From assembly GCA_026770025.1 (NCBI GenBank), contig JAMXDE010000029.1, forward strand, positions 620,001 to 684,000: DNA of 64,000 bases. Direction: 5' to 3'. Shown one piece after another: positions 1 to 11,320 of the stretch. This DNA comes from Craspedostauros australis. Its lineage: Eukaryota > Bacillariophyta > Bacillariophyceae > Mastogloiales > Achnanthaceae. Position numbers and translations under genes: made by a program. Numbering within the stretch: position 1 is the stretch's first letter; every line of letters starts with the position of its first letter. The notes under the pieces are model-generated. The model ran no database searches, was not told the DNA's origin, and saw only the letters and a program-made list of their open reading frames with translations.

Positions 1-1860
1 ACGCATGCATCCTCCAAGGACGTAGTGTAGATCCAATTCTGAGAGTTGATCCTCTTCTGCTTCCTCCAATAGTCGGTTGAGGATGGCTGCGTTGGCGAGT
101 ATCTCTTCAATCGACTTGAAGTTGTCGGACAGGATGGTGCTCACCATGTTCACCCATATGTATTGCATTGGTTCGTTCACGAATCCTGGGAACATTGGCA
201 ATGCAGCTGTTAGAACCGCGTCGTAGATGAGCTGCTTCTGCATTCGTTTTGCAGTGACCGTTGGTTCCGGGAAGGTCTGGAGTCGGTAGGTGTCGTCGAC
301 TCTTCTGGGATTTGGTTCCGGTGGGAATTAGATTCGGATGGGGTAGACGACGTGTTCATAGGGATTGAACGTATCGTTTGGACGGTCCTCAGCTTCGTCG
401 CTGTCCTCTTCGTCGAAGATGCCCGTTCTCTCGTTTCGCGCTACTGGGGGAGGCGGCGCTTCACCGTGGTTCCCCTTGTCTCTGGTGACATCGTCGTTGT
501 CTTCGTCTGCGCCGTCTTCGTCGGTGTCTTCGTCGTCTTCGCTCATGGCCTCCTCAACGTCGATGTCGATGGCTTCGTTGCCCATCTCAGCTCCGTCGCC
601 GTATGGACCGATCAGGTCGTGCGCGTTGAAGCAGCATTCGTAGCTCACTTCGCGTCTTAGATCCACCTCGTGGATGATTGGCTCCTCGCTGAGCCACTCC
701 GGGATGATCTCATCATCCTGTACTTCGTTGTCACTTCGGACGCACTCGAAGTTATCGAAGAAGGAGTCTTCGATGTAGTCGTCGGACACCAATATGCAGA
801 GCGGCATGTCCTTTGCCAAGAGTACCATCTCGTGCCCGCTCTTGTTGTGTCCTTCCGTTGCTGTGTTGGCCTGTTTGTCGGCCTTCTTCTTCTCGTTGAA
901 TTTCTTCTTTCGGCACTCCGCCTCGCGATGTCCGAAGATGCCGCAGTAGTTGCACTTGCTGTTGAAGCCACTTCCCTTGTTGCGGTTGTTGTTGCGTTTT
1001 CCGTTCATCTTGTTGTTGTTGTTGTTGTTGTTTTTCTTGTTGTTCGATTTCTTGCGTTCTGGGCAATTGGCAGATCTGTGACCATACACACCGCAGTTGT
1101 GGCAGGTCCCCTTGAAGTTACCGGTGCTCGTGAAGCCGGTGTCGTTGCTCTTTGTGTTACTGTCTTGGAAATTGTCAATGTACGCCTTGCCTCCTTGATG
1201 AGTGGCGTATGCTGTTCGGAGTACTCCTCTGATCGCATTGATGGTGACGAGTTCCGGATTGAACGTGAGTTGGTGTTGGAAGTTCACGATGTGAGTTCTG
1301 TACTCGTTGCTCACCGTGCTGAGGATTTGCATGATCATTTCCTCGTCCGTGATCTCGTACTTGACATCGTGGAGACGCGATCGTAGACCCTCGAGTCGCG
1401 TGATGTAAACGTCGGGGTCCGTGTCTCTCTTCATCTTTTCGTTGTTGAATTGGCGCTTGAGTTTGATCTTCGTCACCGCGTCGGATGGGCGGAACTTCTC
1501 CGCGAGAACGTTCCACGCTGCGTGTGGTTCCCCCTTGGGGTAATCGTCGGAGATGCACTAATTGATGTATTGGATGGCCTGCTTGCCCTTTCCCTTCTCT
1601 GCATCCATCATGAGGATCAGATCGCTGAAGCAGTCGCCTGCCAGCTCGTAGGTTTCCTCCAGTGCTTCCCTGTCTGCTTCGGTGGCTGCTGCGATCTCGC
1701 TCATTGTTGGGATCTTCGTCTTGCCCAACATCACGTCTCTCGTCTTCTGTGCACGAGCGTATGCCTTCGCTTGGGACTCCCATGCGCTGTAGTCTTCCTG
1801 TTCACCGCTGAACATTGGCGCCTTGATACGTCGCTTGTTCATGTTGGCTGATGTTGCCAT
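1..1860 (-). pseudogene. Ty1/copia-like retrotransposon gag, left-truncated, two in-frame stops
   Basis: Nucleocapsid/capsid (Gag) polyprotein of an LTR retrotransposon. The frame opens at the ATG at 1860 (MATSANMNKRRIKAPMFSG) and has a gag-like capsid region. Two CCHC zinc knuckles follow, CHNCGVYGHRSANC and CNYCGIFGHREAEC, separated by an Asn/Lys-rich low-complexity linker, and then an acidic Asp/Glu-rich tail. The same frame is interrupted by TAG at 1558-1560 and TAA at 328-330, yet stays open on both sides and runs off the window at base 1 (about 109 further codons after the TAA). Frame continuity across both stops argues for recent point mutations or stop readthrough rather than unrelated ORFs. 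No protease, integrase or RT is visible because the element continues outside the window. Gag identity is secure from the zinc knuckles; the copia assignment is inferred from overall Gag style. Confidence 0.75.
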
Positions 1861-2633
1861 GTTGATTCGTTGTTTCGTCGTTGGTGCGCTCGCGCCCTTG
1901 ATTTCCGTCTGTTTCTGTGTTGTCACTTTTTCGAATTTCGCTTGTTGTTGCGTGGAGTTGAGATTCAATGGGGGACAGTCTATTACCGAACACGGTATCA
2001 ACCCGATGGGAGAAATTCTTGTTTTGGCGCGAAATCTTCCGACTTGATTGACCACCAAATCTTTTCTCCTCCTTCCTCTCCTCCATTCACGAATCCATCA
2101 TGACTCAAACCTGACCGACCTGACTCACACCCCACCTGGGAACTATATGCTCTTCAGATCCTCCTTACTACAACATACCTCGATTCCTCCATGCTGATGA
2201 CCACCACACTACCACCGTGGTCTCAACATGCGTATCCAACTTGCTTCAACCCAAGCAATGGAATCCGAGGGTCAGCTTCAGCCACAGCCACTGCTTCATG
2301 ACCGTCACCACTAGGTGTCATGACCTACACTGCAGTGTAACTACATGTACGGAGAGCAAAGCACTGTAATGATTGTCTACTCTGTTGCACTGAATCAAGT
2401 ACATCAGTGCAGGGTCTCGCCAAGTTGTGTGGCATCGTTTCTTCACCCTACTAACACCAATAAGCTAATTCATAATAACAGACAAGGATTAGCTACAAAG
2501 CACTCTACTACTCATCGTTACAGTTACAACTCTTCAATCAGTACACCTCTCTTGAACTGCATCACACGGCTATCCCGAAGCCGGCAGATTCACGAGGCAT
2601 CCTCCACCGATTCGCGACGTCTACGCCCGAATC
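1861..2633. other. Leader/flank of the gag element, no gene seen
   Basis: This stretch lies upstream of the gag start on the minus strand and would be expected to hold the 5' LTR and primer-binding site. I could not delimit an LTR or recognise a tRNA-complementary primer site. Short ORFs on both strands here show no family features. Confidence 0.4.
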
Positions 2634-2954
2634 CTAACTCGTGGAGATTGTTTTCGTCACAAATTCTCCTCCTGGTGGTGTCTCACTTTTCCCACCCTGT
2701 TTGGCTGTGCGAATGCTCTTCGTCACACCAGTCTCCTCTTGCTTGATCGCCTTGAGAATCCTCTTCTCCTTACGATGTAGTCTTGCAGACCGTTCTTCTT
2801 CGGTCTCGTCGATCGCGCTTGCGTCTGCGCCTGATAGGACAGTAGCCGCGGCTGCTTCCTTCTCTTGTCGTGGTGGAGTCTCACTCGCACCTTCTTCTCT
2901 CTTGATAGTCGGATTGGACAGAGGGATCTCTTTCAATTCCTCTTCCTCGCTCAT
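2634..2954 (-). CDS. Small acidic/Lys-rich ORF beside LTR-like repeat
   Basis: A 106-residue ORF starting MSEEEELKEIPLSNP, rich in Glu, Lys, Ala and Thr, with a charged helical segment (ERSARLHRKEKRILKAIKQEE). It begins about 80 bases inside the LTR-like repeat at 3037-3540 when read on the minus strand, which is where the first codons of a retrotransposon gag would lie. I therefore read it as the amino end of a truncated retroelement polyprotein, but no domain is recognisable and it may be spurious. Confidence 0.35.
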   Translation of the reverse strand: MSEEEELKEIPLSNPTIKREEGASETPPRQEKEAAAATVLSGADASAIDETEEERSARLHRKEKRILKAIKQEETGVTKSIRTAKQGGKSETPPGGEFVTKTISTS

Positions 2955-3036
2955 TCAGCCTGCTGCTCTTGAATGATGTTCGTCTTCCTCGCACGATACG
3001 ATTCGCGGGCTCGCCCTGATCTATCGTTTATAAACG

Positions 3037-3540
3037 TGTTGGCAAGTTCCGCTCACGGTAACCTACGATCGTGGATGATGGTGTTGGTTGATAGTCGTCT
3101 GTTTGCTATTTCATTACTTGGCTACTCCGATCCTCTTGGTGTACGCCTGTCCTCTTGCCCGATGCTCTTGGCACGTTTGTCTGTTTCGTAGATTCAGTCT
3201 CCGACTATGAGTCGGTGCGCGAGATGCTCTCTTGCTCCTCTCTGTATTCTCTCTCTCTCAACATTGTGTGCTCGTGCTACACGATACTCCGTGTTCAATG
3301 CGTACTTCGCATTTGACACTCCGTTCATTCAGTACTGGTTCCTACTCCATGAGTACTCACCATTTGAAGTTCACCTTCTGTATCCATGATGCTGATGCCC
3401 TTCGGTCATTGGGTCTTTGCCTTCTGCTCTGACTTGGAGACAGATGTCGATGTGGTGACATGATGACATCCTGTCAACGTCAGTAGGCGTCCTTCTGCTC
3501 TCCAGATGTCATGTTCCATTGGTGATGCAGCAGTCTGTCA
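3037..3540. repeat. LTR-like dispersed repeat, copy 1 (504 bp)
   Basis: This segment recurs at 25486-25990 with almost the same length and only scattered substitutions by eye. Both copies begin TGTTGGCAAGTTCCGCTCACGG and end CTGTCA, giving the TG...CA termini of a long terminal repeat on either strand. On the minus strand an ORF opens just past the CCAACA end, which fits a 5' LTR in that orientation. No 5-bp target duplication could be matched. Confidence 0.6.
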
Positions 3541-4680
3541 GATGGAGGAATGAAGAGTGAGGAAGAAAAAGGCAAGCGAGCTCGCGAGCAGTATTCCAAT
3601 CAGACACACAGGAAAAAATGCAAGAACAGCGACCAGCAACTACGAGATGAAGTGACACAGACACAACAAGATTCCAATGGAGATGGAGATGAAGGCTTCA
3701 AAATGCCATGAGCAACCTGTGGGCGGAAGTGTCGGAGAGGTATGTGAATAATTTGTCAGTTGAGTGGACTAGAATGCGTGTCCTGTGCGCGAAGCTCACC
3801 CGAGTTACCCCAGGTCGTGTCCGTGTGTGAACCGATTCACCTCAGAGAACAAGATCACACGAGTGAAGGAGAATATGCCAGGAGATGACACAGACAGCGA
3901 CGAAATGAGGGTTGGACACAACCATGGTGCCAACTACGATGGTCTCGCATTAACTCGACAATCTCTAAGCGCATATTATCAGGGTCCGTCGGGTGTGCTT
4001 CTTTTTATTCGACCAGCACTTCATTGTGTGGTTTTATATTTCCCCCGCAGCTTCTGAGGGTGGCTGAACGACAAAAACAGAGCGTGCCGTGCCTGTGTTC
4101 GGGCTGAATCCTTTCCGGTCGGAGTAGTATTAGAGAACAAGACTGAATCTCCATCCCGCCATGTTCTCTCTCACCCGCGACGATCGCAAAAATTTGGAGT
4201 TCTCCATTTGTGATTGATGCTCGACGAATCTGCGTCGCGGCTCAACGAATCAACGATAAAGTTGGCTACCCTGTTTTTGGCCACACAACAAAACGCGCAT
4301 GGGGCCAACAGCCAAACCACAATCGTTGTGTCTTGTGATCCAAATTGTGAGGGCCAAGCCGCCGTTATTCGTCAGTCGATGATGGCATGAACATCTCGTG
4401 ATCAGCATCTTTGCACGATCCACGGGGGTGCCGTCTCTTCCGGCGAAGCAGATTCAGAGGTTTCATGTTGCCTTCGCTTTGCGCATCTTGGAGTGGAGCG
4501 GTCTACTGCTATTCTATATAGTATTCTTGAAGACCCTACTCTAGTCTGCTGCAGAGATAGTATTATATGTTCGTACTCGTACTGCGGTGTTGTCCTATGT
4601 TATGCCATGTTATGCCGTGCCATACCGTAAGATGCAAATGCCAACAACACTCTCTTGCATCTGTCCGTCGCTGCACTATG
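3541..4680. other. Intergenic, no gene seen
   Basis: Between the LTR-like repeat and the 3' end of the NEF1-like gene. Only short ORFs without family features are present; no RNA gene or tandem repeat was recognised. Confidence 0.4.
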
Positions 4681-7600
4681 TTAAATGCGCTGCTGAGAAT
4701 GCTTGGTGATCTGCTTGCGCAGCACCATGACTCCGCTTCCGACCAAGCCGATGAAACCGAGCGCCCGGAGACTAGGGATCCCGGTGCACACGAAGGTTGG
4801 GATCAGCGTCAGCGGCATGAAGATACTGAACTGGTTGGATGGCACGTCCTGCTCCTTCCACAGCCGCGACAAAACGAGGAACAGGGAGGGCAGCGCTGCG
4901 GCAAGACCGCCCAGATGAACGAGCGGGGTGAAGATGTTGTCGCATGTCCAAATGCCGCTCGCGGCGAGCTTGGTGGAGACGTCCGTTGCGGCGCTGTAGC
5001 TGATGCTCCTCTCGGCGAGCTCCGCCAGCATCCAGGCTTCTGACTTGTGATCGAACAAATTGGCGAACATGGTCTTGTGGATGGAGGCCGTGCGTCCATC
5101 GATCAGCCCTCTGAGCAGGATTACGTACAGCGATGCGATGAACAGCACGAGGCACGTTGCGATCACCGGCGGGGCGAGACGGTTGGAGTCGTTCAGTGCA
5201 TCGATTGTGAATCCGATCGTCTGAACCTGAGGTTTGGATTTGTTGGACACCCGCTGCACCGTGCGTCTGCGATCGTTCGATACTTCGCCTTCCAAGGCCA
5301 GAAGCATCGGCGCAACCAGAAAGGTTCCCAGAATGGACACCGGAATGCCAAGAATTGTCGTGACGTCGAAGTTGTCGTCCAAGCCAGCGACGCCGTATCC
5401 ACCGTACAGGACGGTAATGGCGAGCAGCCAGGCCATGGCCGCATTGAGGTTGCCGAGTTTTCTGGAGGCACGGTCGCGTCCTGGCCTGGCTCTCAGCGCA
5501 CAGGCGATGGACAACGCCGAGATGGAGGCCACCGTGAGGAAGGTGGACATCCAACCACCGACGCCGAACATCGGCTCCTCCAGGCTCCTCACGAGGAGGT
5601 GCGGCGCCGAGACGACGAAGGTGAAGACCACCAAAATGGCAACCCAGATCTTCGACACCTGATCCACCTCGTCGAAGTTCTCCAGTTCCAAGAAGTAGGA
5701 CAGGACCGCCACGACGGTCGCAAAGAAGGAGACTGCCATGGAACCGAATCCGGTGGCGATCAGGATGGGCAGCGATGCCTGGCTCATGCCCTGCATCGTC
5801 ACGAACCACGAAACTCCAGATCCGAACATCATGCTGAACATCATCATGCGGAAGAGCATCATGTTGTCCTTCTTGCCGGTGGGCGATCGACGTTCGCGAA
5901 GCTCCAACGGCCCCGTGACGGCCAGCAACGTGGCCAGGGACGCTACGAGGATGCCCCAACCTCCCGTGCGGCTTGTGCCGTCGGAAGACAGCTTCGAACC
6001 AACGCTGGAAATGGATGCGTACGGGTTGGACACGCCATTCTCCAACGTGCCGCGGATCCATTCGGGCACTGACGGTGCCGACAGCGCAATTCCAACTCCC
6101 ATGGCCAACATCACCATCGAAACTCGCTTCCAGGTCTCCGCTCCTCCGTCGGGCAGATAATGCGACAGCATGGAAAGTAATGCGATGCCCCACAACGCCA
6201 GCGCGAACCCAATCAGCTCGCTGAATGGAGGCGCGACGCTGTAGTACGCTCCACCACCGTAGTGCTTGGAGAATGCCATGATGAGAGGCGTGAGCACGTA
6301 AGGGACTGTCGCCATCAGCGTGATCGGCATAATAACGAGACTGTACAAGTAAATGAACTTCCTTGCCTTGGTCGGTACCTCCACGTCCGCCACCATGTTC
6401 GATGTTCTGCGCCTGCGTCCCGTGCTCGTCTTCATGTAGATCGGCGATAGGATTGCGCGTGGTGCGAACATGACGATGAGCATGATCGTGGTGACCATGG
6501 CGCGGAAGAACAGCTGCGTTGCCTTGCGCTCCTGTCTCTTTCGACTGCGGATGCCGCCGTCCAGTTCGCTTGCGTCAGTGATGACCGCCACGGCCTTGCC
6601 GATGGCCAATGCCGCAAGGCACATGGAGGCTTTCGATGAGGCGATCTTTTGCCTGTAGTAGAAGAATGCGATCGCGAACAACAGCAGACTGGTGATCATC
6701 GCCGTGGCGTGATCGTACAGATAGCCCTCGTCTTGCCACGCATCGGACCCGCTGACGTCCATGTCCTGACCGACGAGTTCCTTGGACGGCACAGGATGCT
6801 TCAGCAAGGTGAGCTCCAATATCGTGAGCAGCAGGGCGTAGACGCAGGCGAGGATGCCGTTGGCATCTAGACGCTTGAGGATGGAGGCGCCTGGCCCACC
6901 TGCCGGTCGCACAGCGAGGCCCGTGACCAAACCGATGAGGACCGATGCCGCCACGAATGTCATACCGAATCGGACGAGAGGCACGCGCACGCTGAATGGC
7001 ATAGCCAAGGCGACGGTTTCGTTGATGACGGCGAATCGGTAATTGAACACGACCACGCCGGACGCATGCACCACGAAGAGGAAGATGCTGAGGTATCGCA
7101 GCATGCGTGTTGCCATCCACACCGACAGACCCAGCGAGGACAGGATGGGCAGCGGCGTCAGTCCCCACGGCATTCCAAATGCCTTGCCGAACAGCAGCCC
7201 CCCGCTGGCGATGCAAAGCTGGATGAGATCCTCCTGATACTCGCCGAACAACGGTTCGTTGGTGACGTTCGAGACTCTGCCCGTCATCCATACAGCGAAG
7301 TAAACTGCCAGCGTGGCCGCCGTGAGGTACATGGAGACGACCGTCGTGGAGGCCAGGTCGTGACCGTTGAATTGATACGCCACCGTGTGACACAATGGAA
7401 TGAGGTACCGTTGCTGCAACGCCCAGGAACCAAGCAACGAGACGCCCATGGGAATGAGAGCGCCGCGCAACGTGGTGCCCTGCGGGAACAGGTTGTTGCG
7501 CTTCATGACGTACGGCGAATCGAGCTTCTTGCGCACCGTCGATGTCTGTGCTGCGCTTGTTTCATCGTTGGTCTCGGCGGAGCTGTCAACTTCGAAACTC

Positions 7601-9333
7601 ATGACGTGCGTGGATAAGATGATCAAGCTGAAGTGGAGCATGTAGGGGACCGTCCAGACCAATACGACGTCGTAGATATCATCCATGGATGCGTTGCGGC
7701 TGAGGATGCGATGGCGGAACATGAGGATGTGCACAAGTCCTGGCACAAGCAGCAGGAGCATGGAATGGATGCGCGCTACCGTTGCCGTGATACAGTATTG
7801 GACGGAATTTGCTGATTGCGTTCTCGATCCATGCAGCTTCGAGTTGGGGCTGTTGCCGTAGGACGGTTTGGCGGATGAGTTGTTGTTGGCAAGCTCGAAT
7901 GAAGTTTCCGATGTTCCGAGAAGGTACATTCCAATCGCGAGGAAGGCCGCGAATAAGTGCGGTGCGAACGTTGCCACTCTGTCCAATCCCCAGTACTCGG
8001 AGAGCAAACGAACGACATGGAACGTCCCTATACAAGCCACAAGGGGTGGTAGCGCGGAATGCAAGGACCGTTCCATCCCAATGGCCACGGAAGGAACATC
8101 CTTGTGCAACCATTCGAATTGGAGTGTTCCCCAGCATGCCTGTGTTGAATTTTGCGCCGGGCGCACACAGATGAAACGATACAGTTGGAATGGAAGAGAG
8201 GGGTAGAGATGAGCGTGTTGGTGTGCCGCAGTTGAGAACGAAACAGAACAAGCACAGAAGCATGACAGCAATGCAATGCAATCCAATTCAGTGGACGTAA
8301 TTCAGCACAACCAAATGGCACGCACCATGCAACAGAAGAACATGCCCTCGACGGCCAACTTGAGCAGCTGCAGGATCATCTCGGAACCGCTGGCATCCGC
8401 GTCGTCGACCTGCAACAAATTCCCGAATCCGCTGAGCATGGTGAGAAAGAGCGCCGAGATCCAAATGGCCACGACGAGGGCATCGCGAAAGTCGCTCAAA
8501 TCCAAGGCGTAGAGGATGAGGGCGTCGATCATGATGAGCTGCAGGACGAGGGGCGATTCGTGCCACCAGAGGATGGAGACGAAGGTCGGCAGGAGCAGGA
8601 GCAGGGCGAGGGCATTGTGGTCGTATGTTTGCTTCGCGCCGGCCTTGATTCTGCTGGGCGCGGCCGATGGTGCCTGTTTGACGGGCGTGGCGTAGCTGCT
8701 TGGAGGCAGGACGTAGGGTGAGGAGTAGGACACCACGCCCGGTCCGGAATGTACGTTGGTGTGATCGGCGCCTGCGGTGGCGTACGATGCACCCGCATAG
8801 TACGATGATGCTCCCGGCAATGCTTGCGAAGTCGCAAAGCCAGATCCGTTGGAGTACGATCCTGCTGCTGTGGATGCAGACGTGGAAGATGCAGCCGCTG
8901 ATGCTGCATCAGGCGTTCTTCTGTGCGTCATTCCTGTGGTGGCGGCTGGGGTGGCTGGCATTGGAGGAAGGGACGTCGACGTTGGCGCAGCTGGTTTGGG
9001 TGGTATGACTGTTGGCGCTGCTGCTGGCGTGTTTGGTTGTGCGTAGCCATAGTACGCAGACGTCGCCGTAGGTCTTGCTGGTGCTACTGCTGTTGCTGTT
9101 GGCTGCGCCTGTGACTGCAGATGAGACGGTTGCTGCGAATGCTGGTGCTGAGGCTGACTCTGATACCCGTATGGACTTTGCGCTGGAGGCTGAGGCCTTG
9201 GAGGCGGGGTTGGCGGTGGCTTCGGTCGACCATACTGCTGCTGCTGTTGCTGTGGCGGCGGCCGTGGTGGTGGTGGAGGTTGAGATGACGACATGCTGAG
9301 ATCTTTTGCAGATTCACAAGCTTCTGAATGCAA
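4681..9333 (-). CDS. NEF1: NEF1-like multi-pass membrane protein, two exons
   Basis: Large polytopic membrane protein homologous to plant No Exine Formation 1, a many-helix protein needed for pollen-wall and plastid membrane integrity; its role in this organism is unknown. Exon 1 is 8326-9333 and exon 2 is 4681-8139, with a 186-bp intron (donor GTGCGT, acceptor AACACAG), phase 0. The join gives FFCCM/ACWGTLQFEWL followed by VPSVAIGMERSL, matching my recollection of the plant segment GCWVSLQFKWL...PSIVVALERLL; the C-terminus also aligns. About 1,488 residues against about 1,120 in plants; the excess is mainly a Pro/Gln/Tyr/Ala-rich, probably cytosolic N-terminal region of about 240 residues before the first helices. 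Around twenty hydrophobic helices follow. A second in-frame ATG at 9294 is an equally good start. No enzymatic motif is visible. Confidence 0.8.
8140..8325 (-). other. Intron of NEF1-like gene
   Basis: 186-bp phase-0 intron with GT donor and pyrimidine-containing AG acceptor. Both exons are open into it, so the unspliced frame from exon 1 would stop eleven codons later and exon 2 would gain an unrelated N-terminus. Confidence 0.75.
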
Positions 9334-10326
9334 TGCGAGATCTGAAATGTGGCGCTCTTCCTGTCTTTGCTCTGTGCTCTCCGGTCACTGCTGTTTGCTC
9401 AGTCCTTCGTCAGCAATCGTTCAGTCATGGAGACGTGGATGTTGCGATGTCCGTTGGTGGAAGGAGAACTGTGTCGAATCATGCAACACAAGACTTTGTA
9501 TGTCTCTCTCTCTCTTGCTTTGCATGGGTATAGAGTCGATGTGGTGGGAATGAATCCTTTCCGCATCGGCAGCGCGCACCATTGCTCGTACTCGTGCCTG
9601 TCTGTCCTCTTGTCTTCGCCATTGTCGTGTCCTCCGCAGCCGCACGCTTTGCCGCCGAAGATCTTCTTGTCTCTCCTCCTTTCTCGTGGTTGTTTCCGTT
9701 GGACTTGGTTGTGTAGTCGATCTAGTCAATTGTTGTTGTCGTTAAAAACCGTTATCATCTGACACACCAATTGCGCTCTGTCCCAAACAGTGACTCTTTT
9801 GTGCGTTGGGAAACTCGCAAGGTTGTGCGGCTTCTTCGGCAGGCGACTTTCCGCGCTGTGGGTGTAGTCGTCGCGTGTTCCTGTGTTGCCTTGGCTGCCT
9901 CCAACACGCCAGGTCGTGAAAAGAGAGACGAACGGAGGCAAGGGATTCCATGACCGCTCTGTCTCTCTCTCTCTCTCTCTGCCTCCTCGGACCATCCAAA
10001 AGCCCATACCAAACATCATCCTGACTCTGCGGCGTGCGGGTATTCTCCAAATCTCGCTGTCGTCATCAATCCAGCATTGGTTCCGACTTCCAGTCAACAT
10101 CAACAAGACATCGGTTACCCTCTACAAGAACAAACAAGCAAGAACAACAAGCAAGAGGGAAAGAGAACAAATAAATCCCAATCACATCTCCGTTGCCAAC
10201 CCAAGCCATCGTTGTCTTCCACCCTGCTTCTTCGAACACGCCAACAAGAGAGCAAGAGCATCTCACAAGGCAAGCACAACAGCACATACACGTACGACTA
10301 GGAATACCGATAGCCACAGCATCAAG
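9334..10326. promoter_or_regulatory. Divergent intergenic region with CT-rich tracts
   Basis: Separates the minus-strand NEF1-like gene from the plus-strand small genes and presumably holds both promoters. It carries a (TC)n microsatellite at about 9960-9980 and an A-rich stretch before the next ATG. No specific motif could be assigned. Confidence 0.35.
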
Positions 10327-10539
10327 ATGGGAGTCCGATTTGATGACAGCAGAAATGAAGTGAGGCTGTATGACCTTTGCGAACCAGAAGAGCGGCGAGG
10401 GACGAGGAAGCCCGTCCGCACAAAGCGCAAGAGTGAGTCTCGTTCCTTCATCGTCATGTTCTTTGTTGTCTCTCTCTCTCTCTCTCTCTTGACAGAGTGG
10501 AGTTGGGCGTCTTTGAGTAGAAGACCTGTTCCTGAATGA
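10327..10539 (+). CDS. Putative 49-residue basic protein, spliced
   Basis: ATG at 10327 follows an A-rich leader. Exon 1 (10327-10432) reads MGVRFDDSRNEVRLYDLCEP and continues with a Lys/Arg-rich segment. A textbook intron follows (donor GTGAGT at 10433, long CT tract, TTGACAG acceptor ending at 10495). Exon 2 (10496-10539) finishes ...SWASLSRRPVPE and stops at TGA 10537-10539. Total 150 nt, in phase. No family is recognised. The strong splice signals are the main support; it could instead be the 5' part of a longer transcript including the next ORF. Confidence 0.4.
   Translation: MGVRFDDSRNEVRLYDLCEPEERRGTRKPVRTKRKSESRSFIVMFFVVSLSLSLLTEWSWASLSRRPVPE
10433..10495 (+). other. Short intron, 63 bp
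   Basis: GTGAGT donor, an uninterrupted TCTCTCTC polypyrimidine tract and GACAG acceptor. Among the clearest splice signals in the window. Confidence 0.6.
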
Positions 10540-10677
10540 ACGAATCAATGAATGCCTGTACGTCCAGTTGCTTGTTCCCATCATCTTTCTCACCTCATTT
10601 CACCTTTCTCACTCCGCTCATTCATTCGCTCATCTCCCTTGATTGCGTCTCTCATCCATTCACCAATCAACCAAACC

Positions 10678-10962
10678 ATGGATCAACCAACGCGAGCAGA
10701 ACGCCAACTGCAACAGTACCGACAGTTCATGATGATGCAATCGCGCAGAGAGGCCATGTTCATCGATTTGTTCCGCAAAGTCTGCTTCGTCCTCTTCATC
10801 GAATTCTGCATGGCCTACCTGCTGCTTCCTGGACTAAGATTCGAGATGCAGCGTGTCTTCGTCCATGCCACATCCGCCATTTACAAGGATTATCAGCAGC
10901 TGGTGCACAATGCGACGCAGACGATCGTGCGATTTCAGCGGCCGACGTCGGCGGAGCTGTAG
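10678..10962 (+). CDS. Small single-pass membrane protein
   Basis: A 94-residue ORF beginning MDQPTRAERQLQQYRQFMMM, with a Gln/Met-rich basic amino end, one hydrophobic segment (VCFVLFIEFCMAYLLLPGL) and an amphipathic C-terminal part. The frame is open upstream to an ATG at 10552, but the added residues are low-complexity Ser/His/Leu, so the ATG preceded by CAAACC at 10678 is preferred. Size and topology resemble small mitochondrial or ER tail-type proteins; no family is recognised. It lies 3' of the spliced 49-residue ORF on the same strand. Confidence 0.5.
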   Translation: MDQPTRAERQLQQYRQFMMMQSRREAMFIDLFRKVCFVLFIEFCMAYLLLPGLRFEMQRVFVHATSAIYKDYQQLVHNATQTIVRFQRPTSAEL

Positions 10963-11320
10963 TACGGAGCATCCGATGATGGCACGGTTCATTGTCACAA
11001 CGATGGTGAGTGGATGTGGAATCCATCTCACCCAACGAACGATCGAACGAACGAACAGGAGGCCCTGCTGCAGTAGTCCCATAGAATCCTGCCGGCGTGG
11101 CAGCAAATGCCATACCCGCAACTGCGCACATCCAATTCGAACGCACCAAGCATAGAGCAGCAACAACAAATCAAACATTTTAAACCATAGAGTCAAGCAC
11201 AATCCAACCCAAACATACTGACTGGCTCACAGAGTATTGCATCAAATGTATCAAACTAGAGAGTCGAGTTGAGTGTATTTCTATGTAGTGCGGATATGAA
11301 TTATCCCAAAGCCCCCACAT
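10963..11320. other. Convergent intergenic region
   Basis: Holds the 3' ends of the small plus-strand gene and of the minus-strand coiled-coil gene. Nothing else seen. Confidence 0.4.

Noticed and set aside
670-1386. 238-codon plus-strand ORF with hydrophobic Val stretches
   Set aside because: Antisense shadow of gag, whose zinc knuckles are on the minus strand.
1975-2010. CGGTATCAACCCG as a retroelement primer-binding site
   Set aside because: It lies on the strand opposite to gag and no LTR end can be placed beside it with confidence.
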